The notes below the pieces were generated by a model. The model searched no databases. It was not told the origin of the DNA and was given only the letters and a program-made list of their open reading frames with translations. A DNA stretch of 64,000 nt from Pseudanabaena yagii GIHE-NHR1 (GTDB lineage Bacteria; Cyanobacteriota; Cyanobacteriia; Pseudanabaenales; Pseudanabaenaceae): NCBI RefSeq assembly GCF_012863495.1, contig NZ_JAAVJL010000006.1:1-64000 (forward strand), given 5' to 3'. The translations under genes were made by a program, and so were the position numbers. Positions 8,839 to 17,918 of the stretch are shown piece by piece (positions within the stretch are counted from its first letter, which is position 1; the number at the start of each line of letters is the position of its first letter).

Positions 8839-9393
8839 ATGATTGCTAGACAACCAGAACTAACCTACTCAGAATATCTCGCTTACGAACAATCAAGCCC
8901 TAAAAAGCATGAGTTTGTCAATGGACAAGCTTTTGCAATGGCTGAGGAAGATGAAAATCATAATTTGATTGTTATCAATCTAGTTGGTTGTATCCATCCA
9001 CATCTGCGCGGTACTGGCTCTCGTTTGTTAGCTCTAGCGATGAAACTCACGATCGCCTCTGCAAATAACGCGACTTATTATCCTGATGTGATGGTAGTTT
9101 GCGATCGCTCAGATAACGATCCCTATGTCAAACAGAAACCCTGTCTCTTAATCGAAGTTCTATCACCTTTTACAGCCATGCTTGATCGGCGAGAAAAGCT
9201 TTTCAACTATCAGAAATTGGAATCCTTGCAAGAATATGTGATGGTTTCTCAAACTGAAATCAAAGTAGAGCTTTATCGCCGCGATCCCGAAGGTTGGTTA
9301 GTCCAATCCTTGAGCATAGGTGAAAGCCTACAATTGCAGTCGATTGACTTAGCGATCGCTCTTTCAGATATTTATGAGGATGTCCAGTTATGA
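8839..9393 (+). CDS. Uma2-family putative endonuclease (DUF820)
   Basis: The protein has 184 residues when started at the ATG at 8839, which is preceded by GAGG; a TTG at 8824 lies in the same frame. The Uma2 fold is a PD-(D/E)XK nuclease-like family that is greatly expanded in cyanobacteria. Visible family marks are the N-terminal LTYSEYLAYEQ and FVNGQ segments, the acidic D83 in YYPDVMVV, and E106 in LLIEVLSP, followed by a lysine-containing helix (REKLFNYQKL). It is separated from the previous gene by about 60 bases. Uma2 genes are often carried by mobile DNA and their function is poorly known, so its presence between the effector and adaptation modules may be incidental. Confidence 0.85.
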   Translation: MIARQPELTYSEYLAYEQSSPKKHEFVNGQAFAMAEEDENHNLIVINLVGCIHPHLRGTGSRLLALAMKLTIASANNATYYPDVMVVCDRSDNDPYVKQKPCLLIEVLSPFTAMLDRREKLFNYQKLESLQEYVMVSQTEIKVELYRRDPEGWLVQSLSIGESLQLQSIDLAIALSDIYEDVQL

Positions 9394-9433
9394 AAAAATG
9401 AATGAAACTATTTGAGCGATCGCAACTACTCCA

Positions 9434-9907
9434 TTAAGCCCCAAAGCCCTTTTTATTTTTCTTAGATTTGACTGGTTTGAGTGTTCTACCACTATTAGCG
9501 ATCGCTAATCTCATACTTCGTATTTTCTGATATTCCCTGATTTTTGCCGCCAGAGGATGACTCGTCTCAATTCTAAGATGGGTAAGAGACATGACCAATG
9601 GTTTAGATTTTTGATCGTCTTGATCGTCTTGATCGGAGTTTGAGACTTCAGCATCCTTAGCACTCATGCTACAAAGTATACCCGCCATATCACCAGCGTA
9701 GAACACTTTATCCATCTCATAGACTGTATTTGTGTCAGCAAGATATACACCTTGTTCTTTGAGTGCCTGAAACCCTATTTCATTAATCCGAACATTAATA
9801 GGAAGGCTAGACTCCATATCTAGAAATAATTGACGCGCAAAAACTGGATCATCAATAGTTGCTGTAGCAAACATTCTCTCTGTTAATTCATCAATATTTT
9901 CATTCAT
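9434..9907 (-). CDS. Hypothetical protein divergent from cas6
   Basis: This 157-residue protein is read against the cas operon. Its start codon is two bases from the cas6 frame's first ATG, so the two are divergently transcribed from almost the same point. The N-terminal two thirds look helical and acidic, followed by a run of aspartates and glutamines (DQDDQDDQ). The tail is strongly basic (KPVKSKKNKKGFGA). No known domain is recognised. A small DNA-binding or accessory protein is possible, but nothing in the sequence shows it. Confidence 0.6.
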   Translation of the reverse strand: MNENIDELTERMFATATIDDPVFARQLFLDMESSLPINVRINEIGFQALKEQGVYLADTNTVYEMDKVFYAGDMAGILCSMSAKDAEVSNSDQDDQDDQKSKPLVMSLTHLRIETSHPLAAKIREYQKIRSMRLAIANSGRTLKPVKSKKNKKGFGA

Positions 9908-9909
9908 AT

Positions 9910-10800
9910 ATGCCTCACAGCTTAGTTGTTAACTTTATGCCTAAAACACCAATTTATCCTGAATACCTGACAGGACGGCATATTCACGCACTTTTTTTAA
10001 CTTTAGTTAGCTCCGTTGACAAGGAATTAGGCGATCGCCTGCATGGTGAAAAAGCCAATAAAGGATTTGGGTTGAGTCCAATTCAAGTAGCGGTTAGCGA
10101 TTGGCGATTAGCGGTTAGCTCTGACAGGAATTTCAGCAAACCTAGACTAAAAAAAGCTAACAGCCAACCGCTAAAAGCTAAAAGCCTCTCTTGGCAAAAT
10201 CAAGAAATCCCCCCCTCAACCCCTTGCTGGTGGCGCATTTCCCTCTTAGATGAAGTTCTCTTTGGCAAACTCACAGGACTTTGGTTAAATCTCAACCCCG
10301 ATCGAGCTTTTCATCTCGGTTCTGCTGACCTCTATATCACCAGCATTCTCGGCACACCGCAATCAAGCCAACCTTGGTCAAACTTCGCTACCTACCAACA
10401 AATCTACGATCGCGCTTCCGACACCGAACGCAATATTACCTTTCACCTCGCCACACCCACTGCTTTCCGTCAGGGCAAATACGACTCGCCATTGCCCACT
10501 CGCGACAATGTGTTTAAGAGCCTATGCGATCGCTGGAACACCTACAGCGAAATCCCAATTAATCCCGAAATTATCGAATATATCTTTCCCAGTAAATTTG
10601 ACATTAAGACAGAAGTTGTCAAGAATTACGACACCCATAGTTTTATCGGTTGTGTCGGTGAAATTGGTTATCGAATTCTCGGTGATGCTTCACCAGATGC
10701 GCTCAAACAAATTAATGCCCTAGCAGACTTTGCAATGTTTGCAGGAATTGGACGCAAAACCACAATGGGAATGGGGATGGGGAGGAGGCTTTTTGGATGA
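9910..10800 (+). CDS. cas6: Cas6 crRNA-processing endoribonuclease with an in-frame repeat insertion
   Basis: The protein has 296 residues if started at 9910; the ATG at 9937 (MPKTPIYP) is an alternative that leaves more room for the divergent gene. Cas6 cuts the array transcript in each repeat, leaving an eight-base handle. Visible family marks are an early histidine pair (GRHIHALF) and the glycine-rich C-terminal loop GIGRKTTMGMG near residue 285. Residues about 60-92 are encoded by a roughly 100-base insertion of TTAGC-type heptads, forward at 10090-10119 and inverted at 10155-10184; the same repeats fill nearby intergenic gaps. The reading frame stays open across it, so the protein gains an odd basic loop. 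Whether the enzyme remains active is inferred from the intact ends. Confidence 0.9.
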   Translation: MPHSLVVNFMPKTPIYPEYLTGRHIHALFLTLVSSVDKELGDRLHGEKANKGFGLSPIQVAVSDWRLAVSSDRNFSKPRLKKANSQPLKAKSLSWQNQEIPPSTPCWWRISLLDEVLFGKLTGLWLNLNPDRAFHLGSADLYITSILGTPQSSQPWSNFATYQQIYDRASDTERNITFHLATPTAFRQGKYDSPLPTRDNVFKSLCDRWNTYSEIPINPEIIEYIFPSKFDIKTEVVKNYDTHSFIGCVGEIGYRILGDASPDALKQINALADFAMFAGIGRKTTMGMGMGRRLFG

Positions 10801-10805
10801 AGAGG

Positions 10806-10952
10806 CTGTTAGCTGTTAGCGATTAGCTGTTAGCTTTTTTTGGGAGAAGGCGATTAGCGATTAGCTGTTAGCTTCTTGGAGTTATTTATCCTTCTAAAAA
10901 TATACTTGTAATCACAAATCTCTAAAAGCTAACAGCTAACAGCTAACAGCTA
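10806..10952. repeat. TTAGC heptad repeat cluster, forward and inverted, between cas6 and the four-helix gene
   Basis: The forward units (GTTAGCT, GATTAGC and similar) fill 10806-10872 and inverted units (GCTAACA) fill 10925-10952, so the transcript could fold into a long hairpin. The same units occur in cas6 (10090-10184), at 11315-11366 and at 12978-13121. They resemble the short tandem heptamers known from cyanobacteria. Confidence 0.75.
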
Positions 10953-10960
10953 AAAAAATC

Positions 10961-11320
10961 ATGAAAGACTTCAAAGAACTAAAAGTATGGCAGCGTTCGC
11001 ATCAAATCACACTCAAAATTTACAAGATTACCTCCAATTTTCCCAAAGAAGAACTTTATGGTCTGGTTAGCCAAATGCGCCGATCTTCCTCATCGATTCC
11101 GACAAATATTGCAGAAGGTTGTGGTAGAGGTTCTGATGCTGACTTTGCAAGATTTTTGCAAATAGCAATGGGATCAGCCAGTGAACTGGAATATCAGCTA
11201 TTACTGTCTGTAGATCTTGGCTTCATCAACCAAGAAGCATACCAAGCCATAAATCCAGAACTAATCGAAACAAAAAGAATGCTCAACTCCTTGCTACAAA
11301 AATTAAGATCCAAAAGCTAG
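10961..11320 (+). CDS. Four-helix-bundle protein (23S rRNA intervening-sequence / S23 family)
   Basis: This 119-residue protein shows the family hallmarks FKELKVWQRSHQ at the start, MRRSSSSIPTNIAEGCGR in the middle and a final amphipathic helix. Members are encoded by intervening sequences in rRNA genes and by many stand-alone loci; the Avd accessory protein of diversity-generating retroelements belongs to the same fold. No reverse transcriptase or variable repeat is seen here. The gene splits cas6 from cas4 and is bordered on both sides by TTAGC heptad clusters, so it may have arrived with those repeats. A role in CRISPR function is not supported by anything visible. Confidence 0.9.
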   Translation: MKDFKELKVWQRSHQITLKIYKITSNFPKEELYGLVSQMRRSSSSIPTNIAEGCGRGSDADFARFLQIAMGSASELEYQLLLSVDLGFINQEAYQAINPELIETKRMLNSLLQKLRSKS

Positions 11321-11366
11321 CCTCCAAAAGCCAAAAGCTAACCGCTAAAAGCTAACCGCTAATCGC
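11315..11366. repeat. Inverted heptad repeats between the four-helix gene and cas4
   Basis: Units of AAAAGCTAACCGCT type run from the last codons of the four-helix gene to just before the cas4 start. They are in the same orientation as those at 10925-10952, so the two same-sense clusters bracket the gene. Confidence 0.65.
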
Positions 11367-11376
11367 CCCAAAAACT

Positions 11377-11964
11377 ATGAATGAACCAATCCCCATCGCC
11401 GCTTTAAACCAATACGCTTACTGCCCTCATCGTTGCTGGCGGATGTTTTGTGCAGGAGAATTTGTCGAGAATCATTACACGATTGAAGGAACCGATCTAC
11501 ATCAACGAGTACATACAGTTGGCGAAAATCAACGGGAGGAGACTTGGCAAATCAGGGCGATCTGGCTGAAGTCGGAACAATATGGCTTGATTGGCAAATC
11601 TGACTTGATTGAAGAAGTTGATGACAATCTCTATCCCATTGAATATAAACGCGGACATAAAGGCGAGTGGGATAATGACGCAATGCAGGTTGTGGCTCAA
11701 GCGCTCTGTTTAGAAGAGATGACAGGAAAAAGCATTACCAAGGGCTATGTCTATTATGCTCAGACACACCAAAGACAAGAGATTGAGATTACATCTGAGT
11801 TACGAAATAAGGCGATCGCGGCAATTACGGAAATTTCGCAAATGATGGAAACTGGCAAGATGCCTCCTGCAATCTATGGCAATCGGTGTAAGGGTTGCAG
11901 TCTGTTTACTCAATGCGTACCGATGGCGAAGGAAAAGGTTAGTAAATATAAGGAAGGAGCTTAA
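11377..11964 (+). CDS. cas4: Cas4 exonuclease of the adaptation module
   Basis: This 195-residue RecB-like nuclease carries an iron-sulphur cluster. C16 and C20 (YCPHRC) near the N-terminus pair with the C-terminal cysteines in RCKGCSLFTQC, giving the four-cysteine cluster. The nuclease core shows an early histidine (TDLHQRVH), an acidic residue in KSDLIEE, and the E-x-K motif in YPIEYKRG. Cas4 trims pre-spacers and selects the PAM end before Cas1-Cas2 integration. The stop is five bases before the cas1 ATG, so the two are translated from one transcript. The repeated acquisition of the same protospacer from the same end, seen in the array, fits PAM-guided trimming. Confidence 0.95.
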   Translation: MNEPIPIAALNQYAYCPHRCWRMFCAGEFVENHYTIEGTDLHQRVHTVGENQREETWQIRAIWLKSEQYGLIGKSDLIEEVDDNLYPIEYKRGHKGEWDNDAMQVVAQALCLEEMTGKSITKGYVYYAQTHQRQEIEITSELRNKAIAAITEISQMMETGKMPPAIYGNRCKGCSLFTQCVPMAKEKVSKYKEGA

Positions 11965-11969
11965 AAGCA

Positions 11970-12974
11970 ATGGGAACAGTTTATGTAAGTCAGGATGACT
12001 CGTTTATTGGCAAGACCGATGAACGCTTAACGGTGAAGGCGGAGAAAAAACAAATCCTAGATGTCCCATTGATCAAAATTGATGGATTAGTAATTCTCGG
12101 TCGCGCCACGATTTCACCTGCGGCAGTGATAGAACTGCTAGAGCGAAAAATTCCGATGTCGTTTATGACAGGAACGGGGCGCTTTCTCGGTCGTCTAGAA
12201 CCTGAGCTAACTAAAAATATTTTTGTAAGGCGATCGCAGTGGGATGCAGCAGGGGAAACACCGAAGGCGATCCATATGGTGCAAGCCTTTGTGCGTGGCA
12301 AGTTAAAAAATTATCGAGCGTCATTAATGCGGCATCTGCGGGATTATCCCGATAATGATTTACAGAAATGGATTGACGATCTCGAACGGGCGATCGATTC
12401 GCTGGCGACCATTAAAGCGATCGCTAGTTTGCGAGGTGTGGAGGGGCATGGCAGTGCTGTCTATTGGCAAGCTTTTCCTAAATTAATTCGTGCCGATGGT
12501 TTTAGCTTCACAACCCGCAATCGTCGCCCACCTATCGATCCTGTGAACGCGATGTTAAGTTTTGGCTATTCCCTATTGCGTCACGATGTTCAAGGGGCGC
12601 TAAATATTGTCGGTTTCGATCCCTATCTTGGCTATTTGCACACAGAGCGCTATGGTCGCCCCAGTCTTGCCCTTGACCTCATGGAAGAGTTTCGCCCCTT
12701 GATTGTCGATGCGATTGTGTTGTCGGCAATCAATCGTAAAGCGATCGCGCCCAAGGATTTTACTTCTGAGCCTCTGAGCAAGGCGATTTCTCTGTCCAAT
12801 GAGGCAAGAAAAGTATTTTTGACACTGTACGAGCAGAAGAAACAATCAAAATTTAAGCATCCCGTCATGGGTCGTCAATGTACTTATCAAGAGGCTTTTG
12901 AGCTTCAGGCAAGATTGTTAGCTAAGTATCTGATGGATGAAACGGATAAGTATCCACCGTTGGTGATGAAGTAG
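11970..12974 (+). CDS. cas1: Cas1 integrase
   Basis: This 334-residue protein is the CRISPR integrase that joins new spacers to the leader-proximal repeat together with Cas2. The N-terminal beta domain begins MGTVYVSQDDSFIGKTDERL. In the helical domain the expected metal ligands can be seen: a glutamate in GVEGHGSAVYW, a histidine in the HTERYGRPSLALDLMEEF segment, and the acidic residues that follow it. The gene starts five bases after cas4. A heptad repeat cluster, not a coding gap, separates it from cas2. The length and motifs are normal, so adaptation was probably functional in the recent past. Confidence 0.96.
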   Translation: MGTVYVSQDDSFIGKTDERLTVKAEKKQILDVPLIKIDGLVILGRATISPAAVIELLERKIPMSFMTGTGRFLGRLEPELTKNIFVRRSQWDAAGETPKAIHMVQAFVRGKLKNYRASLMRHLRDYPDNDLQKWIDDLERAIDSLATIKAIASLRGVEGHGSAVYWQAFPKLIRADGFSFTTRNRRPPIDPVNAMLSFGYSLLRHDVQGALNIVGFDPYLGYLHTERYGRPSLALDLMEEFRPLIVDAIVLSAINRKAIAPKDFTSEPLSKAISLSNEARKVFLTLYEQKKQSKFKHPVMGRQCTYQEAFELQARLLAKYLMDETDKYPPLVMK

Positions 12975-12977
12975 TTT

Positions 12978-13121
12978 TTGGCTTTTAGCTGTTAGCGATT
13001 AGCTCTTAGCTTTTGGCTGATTTAAGAGCTAATGGGACGAAAGCCTAATAAATTTTAAATGAACTCCAAACTTTAACCTAATCTAATTAAAAAGCTAACA
13101 GCTAACAGCTAATCGCTAAAA
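12978..13121. repeat. Heptad repeat pair between cas1 and cas2
   Basis: Forward units occupy 12978-13019 and inverted units 13091-13121, ending a few bases before the cas2 ATG. They could form a stem of about 30 bases around an AT-rich centre in the cas1-cas2 transcript. Confidence 0.7.
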
Positions 13122-13125
13122 CCCC

Positions 13126-13398
13126 ATGTTCATTGTCATCTCCTACGACATTCCTGAAGACAAACGCCGTACTAAAATCCATAAGATCCTCAAATCTTAC
13201 GGTCAATGGATGCAGTTTAGTGTGTTTGAGTGTGAGCTTACTGATGCTCAATATGCGAAGTTGCGATCACGTTTGAGTAAGTTGATTAAACCGAGTGAAG
13301 ATAGTATTCGCTTTTACTTCCTTTGTGCTTGCTGTCAGCCTAAAATAGAGCGTATTGGCGGCGAACAGGTGCGCGACGACACAATCTTTTTCGCTTAA
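13126..13398 (+). CDS. cas2: Cas2
   Basis: This 90-residue ferredoxin-like protein forms the dimer that bridges two Cas1 dimers in the integration complex. The N-terminus MFIVISYDIPEDKRRTKI carries the family's strand and aspartate, and the middle QFSVFECELT segment is the second strand pair. The C-terminus ends in GGEQVRDDTIFFA. It is the last cas gene before the leader. The length is normal and the frame intact, in contrast with the broken cas2 near the right edge of the window, which belongs to another system. Confidence 0.95.
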   Translation: MFIVISYDIPEDKRRTKIHKILKSYGQWMQFSVFECELTDAQYAKLRSRLSKLIKPSEDSIRFYFLCACCQPKIERIGGEQVRDDTIFFA

Positions 13399-13667
13399 TT
13401 TTTAGTTCACAGGTTGCGCGAGTCGTTGGGTGTTTTTGAGGACTGTATGCAATTGTTGGTAATCAATGTGTTAACTGGTATGGCTTTAGATGCGATCAGG
13501 CGATTTGTTCGGTTCGCGCAAGTCCTGAATGCACTGATATATCTATGTTTTCAATGTTTATTACAAGATCTAGATTCGCTCCAAACTGTCCAAATCTGCT
13601 ACAATTGCGATCGTTCGCGCAAATGTACCTTGAAAATCAAATATAATATATTTTTCAAGCGCGGGCA
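13399..13667 (+). promoter_or_regulatory. Leader of the large CRISPR array
   Basis: The 269 bases between cas2 and the first repeat hold no convincing gene. They become AT-rich near the array. TACAAT at about 13600 and TATAAT at about 13644 are possible -10 boxes for the array transcript. GTTCGCGCAA occurs twice, at 13512-13521 and 13613-13622, with a looser copy near 13413. Such spaced motifs may be sites for integration factors. An open frame of 89 codons across the leader is judged accidental. Confidence 0.75.
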
Positions 13668-16600
13668 GCTTCAAAGCCTCTGAAACCCTTTTAGGGATTG
13701 AAACTCCACTGCCTTGACGATAGAATTGCACCCATCCTAGCGCTTCAAAGCCTCTGAAACCCTTTTAGGGATTGAAACTTGACATCCCATGAACTTGAAT
13801 CCTAGATAATATCTAGCTTCAAAGCCTCTGAAACCCTTTTAGGGATTGAAACGACATCCCGTGGTATAATCCTAGATATTATCTAGGCTTCAAAGCCTCT
13901 GAAACCCTTTTAGGGATTGAAACATGCTTACGGGATTAGCATCCTCATAGGGATTTACGCTTCAAAGCCTCTGAAACCCTTTTAGGGATTGAAACATGAA
14001 CAAAGAACGATTGGCTGATATGCCTGAGGCGCGAAAAGCTTCAAAGCCTCTGAAACCCTTTTAGGGATTGAAACGATGGAATTTAGAAGCTCCTAACTTA
14101 CCCTCTTATGCTTCAAAGCCTCTGAAACCCTTTTAGGGATTGAAACTCTCAGAACTTTGAATAAAGGATAGAAGAGAGGCTGCTTCAAAGCCTCTGAAAC
14201 CCTTTTAGGGATTGAAACCCGTTGCCGCTATTCAAGCCGTAGTCTAGCCCGTGCTTCAAAGCCTCTGAAACCCTTTTAGGGATTGAAACGAAGCGACAAT
14301 TCCAGCACCTATAGCTGTTGTAGCTGGCTTCAAAGCCTCTGAAACCCTTTTAGGGATTGAAACTAATAGAATCTCATCCCTAATTCTATTATTACTTTCG
14401 CTTCAAAGCCTCTGAAACCCTTTTAGGGATTGAAACGCAAAATTCTAGATGATATTCTGCAACCTCCTTATAAGAAGCTTCAAAGCCTCTGAAACCCTTT
14501 TAGGGATTGAAACGTAAATGGCGCAAAAGACGCTATAGAATCGACAATAGCTTCAAAGCCTCTGAAACCCTTTTAGGGATTGAAACAAAGGATTCATACA
14601 GACTCTTTTCTGCTCTCTCAGCTTCAAAGCCTCTGAAACCCTTTTAGGGATTGAAACATTGCCCAAAACTGCGCCAAGCGCTCTCAAGAAGCGCTTCAAA
14701 GCCTCTGAAACCCTTTTAGGGATTGAAACTTGCCAAATTACCAAGTAAGTGCTAGCCTAGGATGGCTTCAAAGCCTCTGAAACCCTTTTAGGGATTGAAA
14801 CTTCGATTGCTTGAGACACATTCGAGAGAATCTCAGCTTCAAAGCCTCTGAAACCCTTTTAGGGATTGAAACGTGCGCCCTCTGTTTCTTCTCTTTATAT
14901 CTTCTTCTGCTTCAAAGCCTCTGAAACCCTTTTAGGGATTGAAACAATCCGTATGAAGGCGTTAACAATGCAGCCGCCATTTTTAGCTTCAAAGCCTCTG
15001 AAACCCTTTTAGGGATTGAAACCGCAACATCTGCTTTCTTTTTTGATAGGCGAATCGCTTCAAAGCCTCTGAAACCCTTTTAGGGATTGAAACTTTACCT
15101 CCGACGGATTCCAACTTTCTTACGATACCGCTTCAAAGCCTCTGAAACCCTTTTAGGGATTGAAACCTTCTTTCGGAGCTTTGAATGAAGGATAGAAGGG
15201 GCTTCAAAGCCTCTGAAACCCTTTTAGGGATTGAAACATAAACCCATTCATTTTGAGGGATACCTTTTAGAGGCTTCAAAGCCTCTGAAACCCTTTTAGG
15301 GATTGAAACGATAGCGATCGCGCCTATCAAGTGGCTTAACCTTTATCGGCTGCTTCAAAGCCTCTGAAACCCTTTTAGGGATTGAAACTTTTTCATCTTC
15401 AATTTTGTAGCCAAAACATTTAAGCTTCAAAGCCTCTGAAACCCTTTTAGGGATTGAAACTATGCCTATATCACAGGTACTTTTTTGGTAGACACTGCTT
15501 CAAAGCCTCTGAAACCCTTTTAGGGATTGAAACCCCTCATCAACTTCCTCATCACCTAGATACCAACGCTTCAAAGCCTCTGAAACCCTTTTAGGGATTG
15601 AAACGCTTAACCTTTATCGGCTTACGGGGAGTTAGCCGCCGCTTCAAAGCCTCTGAAACCCTTTTAGGGATTGAAACCAAGGTGCAAACAATTACTTTCT
15701 GGACAGTGCCACGCTTCAAAGCCTCTGAAACCCTTTTAGGGATTGAAACAAATCGACAATTTTGTGAAGTGCTAGAAGACTTGAGCTTCAAAGCCTCTGA
15801 AACCCTTTTAGGGATTGAAACAATTTGCTGATTTCCGCAGTCATCGTCTAGACCATGCTTCAAAGCCTCTGAAACCCTTTTAGGGATTGAAACGAAGCAT
15901 TAGTAAGTGCACCACCTGCAACTGCGAAGCTTCAAAGCCTCTGAAACCCTTTTAGGGATTGAAACGGAATCGCCAGTATAAAGCTGACCGCCCTTCCCTA
16001 GCTTCAAAGCCTCTGAAACCCTTTTAGGGATTGAAACTTAGCAGATTCTCATCAGTAAATCTACAGTTAGGCTTCAAAGCCTCTGAAACCCTTTTAGGGA
16101 TTGAAACACACTCACGCCTTGCGGTGCTTGGGTGAAGGTTATCGCTTCAAAGCCTCTGAAACCCTTTTAGGGATTGAAACACACGCAACGCTATGGTCTA
16201 GAAGTCCCTATCCTTTCACCTGCTTCAAAGCCTCTGAAACCCTTTTAGGGATTGAAACATGGCTAATCGCCCAATTCCCAGAGCCGAGCGATTGCGCTTC
16301 AAAGCCTCTGAAACCCTTTTAGGGATTGAAACGGAACTGCTACAGGCTGCGGCTCAGGATTCATAGCGCTTCAAAGCCTCTGAAACCCTTTTAGGGATTG
16401 AAACATTTATATCTAGATGAATCCATAATTAGCTACCTCGCTTCAAAGCCTCTGAAACCCTTTTAGGGATTGAAACGCAGTATCAGACTGCATAACAGTC
16501 ACGACTAAAGAGCTTCAAAGCCTCTGAAACCCTTTTAGGGATTGAAACCATGCAAAATATTGAGGAATTCTGCCATGACTAATTGAGGCTTCAAAGCCTC

Positions 16601-17011
16601 TGAAACCCTTTTAGGGATTGAAACAGTTGTACATAATTTTCAGCCCCTATAACATTAATGCTTCAAAGCCTCTGAAACCCTTTTAGGGATTGAAACAGCA
16701 TTTAAGAGTTTATAAGTGGCTACTACTGGATTAGAGGCTTCAAAGCCTCTGAAACCCTTTTAGGGATTGAAACTGAAAGCATTATAAGAAGCATCATATG
16801 AGCTACTGCTTCAAAGCCTCTGAAACCCTTTTAGGGATTGAAACATTTAGGTAGCGCCGCCGAAGGTATTCAAGATGCTCAAAGCTTCAAAGCCTCTGAA
16901 ACCCTTTTAGGGATTGAAACAAGACTAGGATCTGCAAGCATTGCGATAGAGGGAGCTTCAAAGCCTCTGAAACCCTTTTAGGGATTGAAACTCTTAATCT
17001 AGATGCTTCTA

Positions 17012-17918
17012 TAGAACCCATTTGGTATCCTAGGAAGCCTTAGCGAGACGCTTAAGCATAAGCCTGATAAAGCAAAGATGGATTCTGGCATTAGCATTGT
17101 CTAAAGTTCTGTCAAAGTTTTTGACCAGACTTTTACAACGATCCATCCAAGCATTGGAACGTTCGACAATCCAACGCATCGGAATGACCACAAAACCAGA
17201 TATGCCCAGTTCCGCCTTTTCCTGTCTAGACATTTTCGGTGCAACCTTAAACCGAATCTTGGACATAATTTGCGGGTAAATCGCTTCTAAAGCAGGGATT
17301 AACTTGTCAGGGTGATAGCCATGATCAACCATGACAGTGATCTTGGGTATATTCACAGGCTTAGCTTTAAAGTAGTCAATATTTTGAGCAAACATTTCAA
17401 TCAAAGCCTTATCATCGGACAGACTTGCCTTGGTGCAAAGGGTGAAGAATGGCAAACCGAGAGCATCCACTCCGAGATTTTTCTTGATCCCATTCGTGGC
17501 TTTGTAGGAGCAGAAACCTTTGGACTCAGTGCTTGCGTTACAGGTATTTTTGGTTGCTTGGGAATCGACGATGATTAAGGTTGTCCACTTTGGCTTTTTT
17601 GCGGCTTGTGCTCTTACTTGCTCGTGTAATGCCGTCATGATTTCTCTCAGTACTCCTGATGCTCTCCATTGCTTGTAATGCCAATATACTGTGGAGTATG
17701 GGGGTAAATCTTTGGGTAAGTCTGCCCAATTACATCCATTTTTGAGTTGATAAAATACTCCATCTAATATTTGCCGTTTTGTCCATGTTGGTGGACAGGT
17801 CTTCTTTTTCTTAGGCAACAGAGGTTCGATTATCTCCCACTCTTGATCGCTTAGACTGCTGCTATATCCCATATTTGACTCATTTTTCTTTTCTTCCTAA
17901 GATACCAAATGGGTTCTA
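17012..17918 (-). mobile_element. IS5-family insertion inside a CRISPR spacer
   Basis: The element has near-perfect terminal inverted repeats of up to 29 bases (17009-17037 and 17893-17921, one mismatch). The ends merge with a palindromic CTATAG, so the target duplication may be TA or the whole hexamer. Removing the element gives a spacer of 35-37 bases, the normal size, so the insertion hit an existing spacer. Its single gene is read against the array. Confidence 0.9.
17030..17872 (-). CDS. IS5-family transposase
   Basis: This 280-residue DDE transposase fills the element. The N-terminal domain (SSLSDQEWEIIEPLLP, then PPTWTKRQILDGVFYQLKNGCNW) is typical of IS5-family proteins of the IS427/IS1031 kind. 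The DDE residues can be placed at the aspartate in IVDSQATK, the aspartate in MVDHGYHP and the glutamate in WIVERSNAW. No frameshift is visible, so it may be active. The gene opposes array transcription. Confidence 0.93.
   Translation of the reverse strand: MGYSSSLSDQEWEIIEPLLPKKKKTCPPTWTKRQILDGVFYQLKNGCNWADLPKDLPPYSTVYWHYKQWRASGVLREIMTALHEQVRAQAAKKPKWTTLIIVDSQATKNTCNASTESKGFCSYKATNGIKKNLGVDALGLPFFTLCTKASLSDDKALIEMFAQNIDYFKAKPVNIPKITVMVDHGYHPDKLIPALEAIYPQIMSKIRFKVAPKMSRQEKAELGISGFVVIPMRWIVERSNAWMDRCKSLVKNFDRTLDNANARIHLCFIRLMLKRLAKAS

Noticed and set aside
10961..11320. Possibility that the four-helix-bundle protein is the Avd factor of a diversity-generating retroelement
   Set aside because: No reverse transcriptase, template repeat or variable repeat was found near it.
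13414..13683. Open frame of 89 codons in the leader
   Set aside because: It runs into the first repeat, has no ribosome-binding site and no protein-like pattern.
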